Shown: positions 58,600 to 64,000 of the stretch, piece after piece
Layout: every line of letters starts with the position of its first letter
How positions within the stretch are numbered: position 1 is the first letter of the stretch
NCBI RefSeq assembly: GCF_029784165.1
Contig: NC_073696.1
Location: 114,608,665-114,672,664, forward strand
From: Wyeomyia smithii
Taxonomy: Eukaryota; Arthropoda; Insecta; Diptera; Culicidae
Direction of reading: 5' to 3'
Length of the DNA stretch: 64,000 nucleotides
The notes under the pieces: generated by a model
Seen by the model: the letters and a program-made list of their open reading frames with translations, nothing else
Told to the model about the DNA's origin: nothing
The model's database searches: none
Translations under genes and position numbers: made by a program

Positions 58600-61570
58600 C
58601 TGAGTTTGTTGTGATCTGATATGGTTTAGTTTTTGATGTTTGTTAAAATTTGAGTTTAGCTTCAACCTTAGTGCTTAAGCTATAAATTTGATGTCTTTTG
58701 TGATTTTAGTATTTTATCTTTCGTGTTATTTTTAAAATGTTTGTATATTTCTTCATTATTTAAGATACAAACTATTCTACTGAGTAGTCGTCTACAAATG
58801 TCATTGTAGCGTAACTATAATTAGTGCTCAAATATCACGAATGTGTTAGCAAACTTGAAATAATTATCTTAACTGTTCAGTTTAAAATTTCATCAAATCG
58901 GAGCGACAATTACCCATACCATGTATATAGTTTGCTGCAAATTGATGGACAATTGATGAATAAAACATTTCCATTGAATAACGATGATAGAACAGCAACG
59001 CTTCCCAACTAGTAATCGTTCAAATTTCAACCCTTCATCGATCACACCGCCTACCAAATGTTGGCTCCAACTGACAGCGACTTCGTTTTGCTCTCAACAA
59101 TTGACAGCTTGGTGACAAGCTCACGGCTTTTCTGCACACACGTTACGATGTCGGCAAAATATAAAGATATTTATACATATACAGTGGGTCGTAAATGTTT
59201 TCCTATGTTGTTATGCTGTTATGTTTCATGGAGATTGCACTGGGTGGACAAGCACCAATTCGATCAAGCTAGTGATTATCGTATGCAGGACGATAAACGT
59301 CGAGAAATGGATGCAGAGTAATACGTACTGGAAAAGAACACGGAGAAATGCGCAACGATGAAATCAACGATAAGAAAAGAACTGCCCACAGGATATTGCT
59401 CGCTAGATACATCATGCCAGGAAACGAGCACTGCCACTGAGTGAGTTAGAGATGTGTAGTCTGCTGACGAAGGAAACTGCGCCTTAGTGTGAAACGATCC
59501 TTCTGCTTACTGCACAGGGAGAAAAGAAGAAGTGTAGCATAAGATGTTTATGATGGTACTTCTCAATAATCAGGATAATCTTTATTGAAATTCCTAGTTA
59601 CTTATTTGTACATGAGATAATTTGGTCTCCGTAAAAGGGGCTTCCTGCTGATGAGCCACTTGTGGAGTAAGCAAGCAAATATTTGATGCAATAGCAAAAA
59701 AGAGTCACTATATTAAATACTTTCATTATTCAATGAATGAGATTTGCTCTTCAACACTTTTATTTTCTTTCTTTTTCGGTCTAAAACTGTTAATTCTAAA
59801 TATTATACCTTAAATTTTAAACTTATGTGCGCGACCTTTAACTTTTAAAATAAAAGATATTATACAGACCTTTTGAAAATTAAACCAATACAAAAAGTTT
59901 AAATAGTTTTAACTCATTCTTATATAATTCATCGCTAAATAAACACAATACCTCTATTTACTTGAGATGAATACATATCATCAATGTTATTTGTAATACA
60001 AGCACATCTAATAAAATTCCTTAATTTATTGGTTGATATTTTTTGAGCAATTCACCACATTATTCATGACATTTAATATAGATAGCCAAAGAAGCAGAAC
60101 AAAAAAAAACAAAGCAAAACTCGCGTAAACCATCTCTTCAAACACTTGCATCTCATTCCCGTGCAATCTGTCATCAATCTGAGAACCCAAAAAAAAAAGA
60201 ATCTCTCGCACGCTGAAGGACAGTTTGAACGATTCATTATCTTACTTTAACCGTCATCACCGAGCAAAGTTTGCAGAAGCCTATTTATAAGAAAAGCAAG
60301 CCCGAAGCCTGTCCCTTTCTGCATACAGTTTAACGGCCATCTGCCGAACCCCAATCCCTGACAGGGGACAAAGCGACCGAATGAAAAATTAAACCGGAAC
60401 ACACCACCGGACTGCCGTCTGCAGCCGTGTCTGCGTCTCGGTGTCCCACCGGCGCTTCCCGAAAGAGACACAGCTAGGGAAAGCACTTTCTTTTCCGCTT
60501 CTAGTTTGCGAATTCTCCGGACTGGCCAGAATCATGGCAAGACCGTGTCAAATAGTCCCAGTCAAGAATCACACCGTTTCGCACTGTTCAAACTCGCCGC
60601 AGGAAATTTTCTCACAGTGTCTGTTTGGCCTTTCCCTCCAGAACGCCGGCTGGAGCGTAACCACCATTAATGGGAGAAACTGAAGAGTCACTCAGTCCGC
60701 CGCTATTTGAAGTCAATGTGAATGTTTCATTTTGGCAATGTCCCGGGCGATCTGCTGCTGCTGTTTTATTTAACTCAATCGACAATTCAATCGCTTCGGT
60801 TGTCCACGTTTCAGTGGGAGACATTATTTCTGTGAAAGTTTTCTATTATGTATAGAATAAACGATGGATCGATTTCGGCTAAAGAGAAATGGCAATCTAT
60901 GGTAATATATGTTTACCTGGTTGTCAATAAATTGTGGGTGAAGAGAGGGATTGTTTCCGCACCAAACTTGAAATGCCTCCGTTTGAAATGAACTGAATTT
61001 AAATATTCTATACCTTGAAGAGCATGAAATAATGTTCGATACAGTTTTTCACCTATACATCTCTATGGGAAAATAGAATGCGTTACAAACGATGAGTAGC
61101 TATTTCACAACAATCACGTATGGGCTTCCTACAAGTTTACTTGACTATAGAGTTTTCATCATAGCGCATTGCTTCCAAGAGGTTTTTTATGGAGCTACTC
61201 GAAATCGTAGGTGTAAGTGGACGTTTGTTTACTTTGACACTAATGAGCATTCACAAGACAACATACACGTGGAATTCGGGCCACAATACTGAAAAAGGGG
61301 TGCAAAATTGGACATTTCGTATGGAATATTTAGAACATGATCGTGGTCAACAGTTGCATGAAGTATAGAAAGAACCAAATTATCGATTAATGAAAATTTT
61401 CAATTAACAGTCAAAATTTCATTTATTTTGAAAGATAGTTGCGTTTCATCGTAACGGATAACTTCAATATCACAGTCAATAATCTTATATGTTTAAAAAC
61501 TTTTTCCGTTGGATGATATGAACAGCGCAAAAATATTAGTTTTTTCAACACCCTTTACAGTATTAAAGAA
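58600..61570. other. Unassigned stretch, mostly AT-rich
   Basis: No supported gene. 60,240-60,860 is clearly GC-richer and has frames on both strands (up to 80 codons) without family features; it could be a remnant of a host exon or UTR, but nothing proves that. Confidence 0.35.
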
Positions 61571-61584
61571 CAGGGAAGCTGCGT

Positions 61585-61660
61585 ATTCGCGAAGTTATGA
61601 CGTCCGATTCGCCAAGCGGATGAGCATAGGTTTGAATCCTAATTGAATCAGGCCATTCGA
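61585..61660 (+). other. tRNA-like remnant, possible SINE head
   Basis: A B box-like GGTTTGAATCC (61,629-61,640) is preceded by CGATTCGCCAAGCGGATGAGC, which resembles the D arm and anticodon region of a Leu/Ser-type tRNA. Pairing of an acceptor stem is not convincing, and no SINE tail is found. Confidence 0.3.
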
Positions 61661-62250
61661 TGGGTTCATTCTCACTTACTCTTCCTTCACGCAGAATTCT
61701 TTAATGCCTCGGTGACTTTCTTTTGATAGATAAAAACAAATGCCAGAGGGGAGCGCTCAGATGAAAACTACCCAGGGTGTTTGAATTGGTGACACTTGGT
61801 AGGTGGAATGATGCTCGATATATAGAACAGTAAGAGAAAAACGGAAAGTAAAAATAACTCCGTTATTTACCACGGTGCCATAATAACACAAACTTTTCTT
61901 TCCGTCACAGTCGTGGAGATGCATATGTAAGCTCGGTCTCCAACAACAACGACTGTTACACTAACAACCCTTCCTTTCTCTAACGACCTTAATAACGGAG
62001 CTGGCGCCGTTATCGATCAATCGATTTCGTTCAACTCCAACTCAAGTTCAAGAATTTACAGTATCATAATGAAACAATTTATATTCTGGATTGATAGAAC
62101 AAAATAAATTAAAAACCTAAATTAATCCACCTAGCGGTCAGACCCAGCCTTTCTCATTCAATTTTTTATTTGTAAAAATAGATTTACATGAACGCTTCAA
62201 TCCAATAAATGTATATTCACTCTTTAGGTTCTAAAATATTGATGTTGTAA
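61660..62250. other. Unassigned stretch; partial repeat-family start at 62,105
   Basis: AACCTAAATTAATCCACCTAG at 62,116-62,136 matches the start sequence of the repeat family at 44,411 and 47,230, then diverges. The rest is AT-rich without genes. Confidence 0.45.
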
Positions 62251-64000
62251 TCTTTACATATAAAAATGCAGTCAAGTCTGTCTGTCTATCTGATCCATAT
62301 AGGCCTGAAAACTACCGAACCGATCGACGTAAAATTTGTACGTAGGGGTTGTTGGTGCCGATAAAGGTTCCTATGATAGTTTGAGACCCCTCCCTCTTCT
62401 GGAAGGGAGGGGTGCCATACAAATGAAACATAAATTTCTGCACAACTCAAGAACAAACCAAGCAAATGAAACCGAATTTGGCATGTGGATGTTTTAAGGG
62501 GTAACTAATGTGTCCATAATAGTTGGATGCAACACAAATTTGTGCACATCTCGAGAACTAATCAACCAAATGGAACAAAATTTGGCAGGTAAATGTTTTT
62601 AGTGGTAGCAAATATGTACATAATGGTTTGAAACCCGACTCTCTCTTCTATAAGAGAGGTATCCCATGAAAATGAAACAAAAATTTCGCACAGCTCAAGA
62701 ACCAATCAAGAAAATACAACCAAATTTGGTATGTGAATGTTTTTGAGGTAACAAATATGTCGATAATGGTTTGACGCCTCTCCCTCTTCTGAAAGTACAT
62801 GTTTCTTCACAAATTTTTGCACATCTTGCGAACTAATCAACTAAATGGAACCATATTGGCAGGTGAATGTTTTTGGTGGTAACAAATATGTTCCATAATC
62901 GACCTCAGACAACATTTTGGATTGTAAGATGGCAACTTCCAGTTTCTGGAAAAAAGCTGAAAATGGCCGATTTCCACCCAATATAATAATATCCGGATCT
63001 ATAATAATACACAGGAGCTAAAATCGTCCACAGATAGCATTTTAAATTCTAAGATGGCGACTTCCGGTTTCTGAAAACAGCAGAAAATGACCAAATACCA
63101 CCCAATATGAATTTTTCTTTAACCAGTATGCCGTTATAAATCCAGAAATTGTCTCCAAATGCCATTATGAAATCCAAAATGGCGACTTCCGGTGTCGGAA
63201 AAACAGTGGCGAATAACCAAATACCACCCAATGTGGGTATTTCCGGAAGCGTAATAATGCACTGGAGCCACAAATCAACTTCAGACAACATTTTGAATTG
63301 TAAGATGGCAACTTCCGGTTTCTGGAAAACAGCCTGATATGGACGATTCCCATAAAATATTAGTATTTCTGGAACCAGAAAGAAGCTAAAAATTGATCAC
63401 AGACACAATCTTGAATTTTAAGATGGTGACTTCCGGTGTCTGGCAAACAGCCGGAAATGACCAAATACCATTTAATATGAATGTTTTCGGAACCAGAATT
63501 ACGCCCAGATGAAAGAAATTGATTTCACAGGCATTTTTAAAGTCCAAAATGACGACTTTCGGCTTCTGAAAAACAGTCCAAAGTGACCAAATATCACCCA
63601 ATATGAGTTTTTCTTTAACCAGTATCCTAAATACCATTTTGAAATCCAAGATGGCGACCACCGGTTTGTGAAAAACAGCCTTAAATAAACAAATACTATC
63701 CAATATGAGTATCTCTGGAACCAGAATGATGCAAGGAGCTAACAATTGACCTCAGGCACCAATTTGAATTGCTAAATGGCAACTTATAGGCAACAGTCGG
63801 AAATGACCGAATAATACTCAATATGGATATTTCCGTAAACGTGATGATGCATAGAAACCAAACATTGACCCTGGACACTATTTTGAATTTGAAGACGACC
63901 ACTTCTAGTTTCTGGAAAACAACCAAAAATACCTCCCAATATGGGTATTTCCGGTGTCAGATTAATGCCAGAAAGTCTGCTGATAATGACAGAATACCAC
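62251..64000 (+). mobile_element. Second Helitron copy, plus strand, 3' end outside window
   Basis: TCTTTACATATAAAAATGCAG at 62,251, preceded by A, matches the 5' end of the element at 5151-8863. A short TCTG tract (three or four units) follows, then CTACCGAACCGATCGACGTA, block A units (62,360-62,900) and block B units (62,920 to the edge) in the expected order. The CTAG end would lie beyond 64,000. No coding sequence. Confidence 0.8.

Noticed and set aside
58299..58665. Val-Cys and Thr-His repeat frames
   Set aside because: Translations of the CA/CATA tracts in the repeat-family tail.
60247..60486. 79-codon minus-strand frame in a GC-richer island
   Set aside because: No family motif, overlapping frames on the other strand and no splice or promoter context that decides for a gene.

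Overview
The window looks like intergenic, transposon-packed chromosome of a culicine mosquito, probably Aedes. This rests on content: an intact I-clade LINE of the MosquI kind, Mag-like Ty3/gypsy, jockey, LOA/R1 and CR1-like LINEs, tRNA-derived SINEs, DD37D mariner and a Helitron family with minisatellites, all in AT-rich DNA with frequent nested insertions. I recognise no intact host gene, rRNA, functional tRNA or CRISPR array. Many long open frames here are simple repeats read as protein.

Left nest (1-10,720). A degraded minus-strand LINE (segments 4945-5150, 8864-9268 and 10021-10720) has been hit three times. A minus-strand Mag-like Ty3/gypsy element (1-4944) has an intact gag, a broken pol and a candidate in-frame spliceosomal intron between them. 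A non-autonomous Helitron (5151-8863) carries two minisatellite blocks and a 1.75 kb perfect CAGA microsatellite. A 5'-truncated jockey LINE (9269-10020) has a 14 bp target duplication.

Middle (10,720-43,600). This is a graveyard of LINE pieces on both strands (11.7-15.1, 20.6-21.0, 22.1-22.7, 26.9-28.3, 37.1-39.8 and 43.2-43.6 kb) with three SINEs and three Tc1/mariner remnants (28.4, 34.6 and 41.6 kb). A 2.8 kb long-inverted-repeat element (23,527-26,329) holds a fragment that may come from an M8 (leishmanolysin-type) peptidase. At 31.0-34.4 kb lies a duplicated TATA-bearing module with hairpins, a GC-rich minisatellite and a TATCGATA palindrome.

Right nest (43,600-58,600). A minisatellite-rich repeat family occurs as one continuous copy (44.4-46.8 kb) and as a second copy (47.2-57.8 kb) split by a long-inverted-repeat DNA transposon (48,304-56,993). 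That transposon encodes a degenerate, unusual transposase-like protein. Its right arm was in turn split by a full-length I-clade LINE (50,929-56,754) with a 12 bp target duplication, an Inr+DPE promoter, a damaged ORF1 and an intact ORF2.

Right end (58,600-64,000) is mostly unassigned AT-rich DNA, followed by a second copy of the Helitron family (62,251 onward, plus strand) running off the window.

Limits: clade names come from motif recognition only. Element ends are firm where target duplications or inverted repeats define them and approximate elsewhere.
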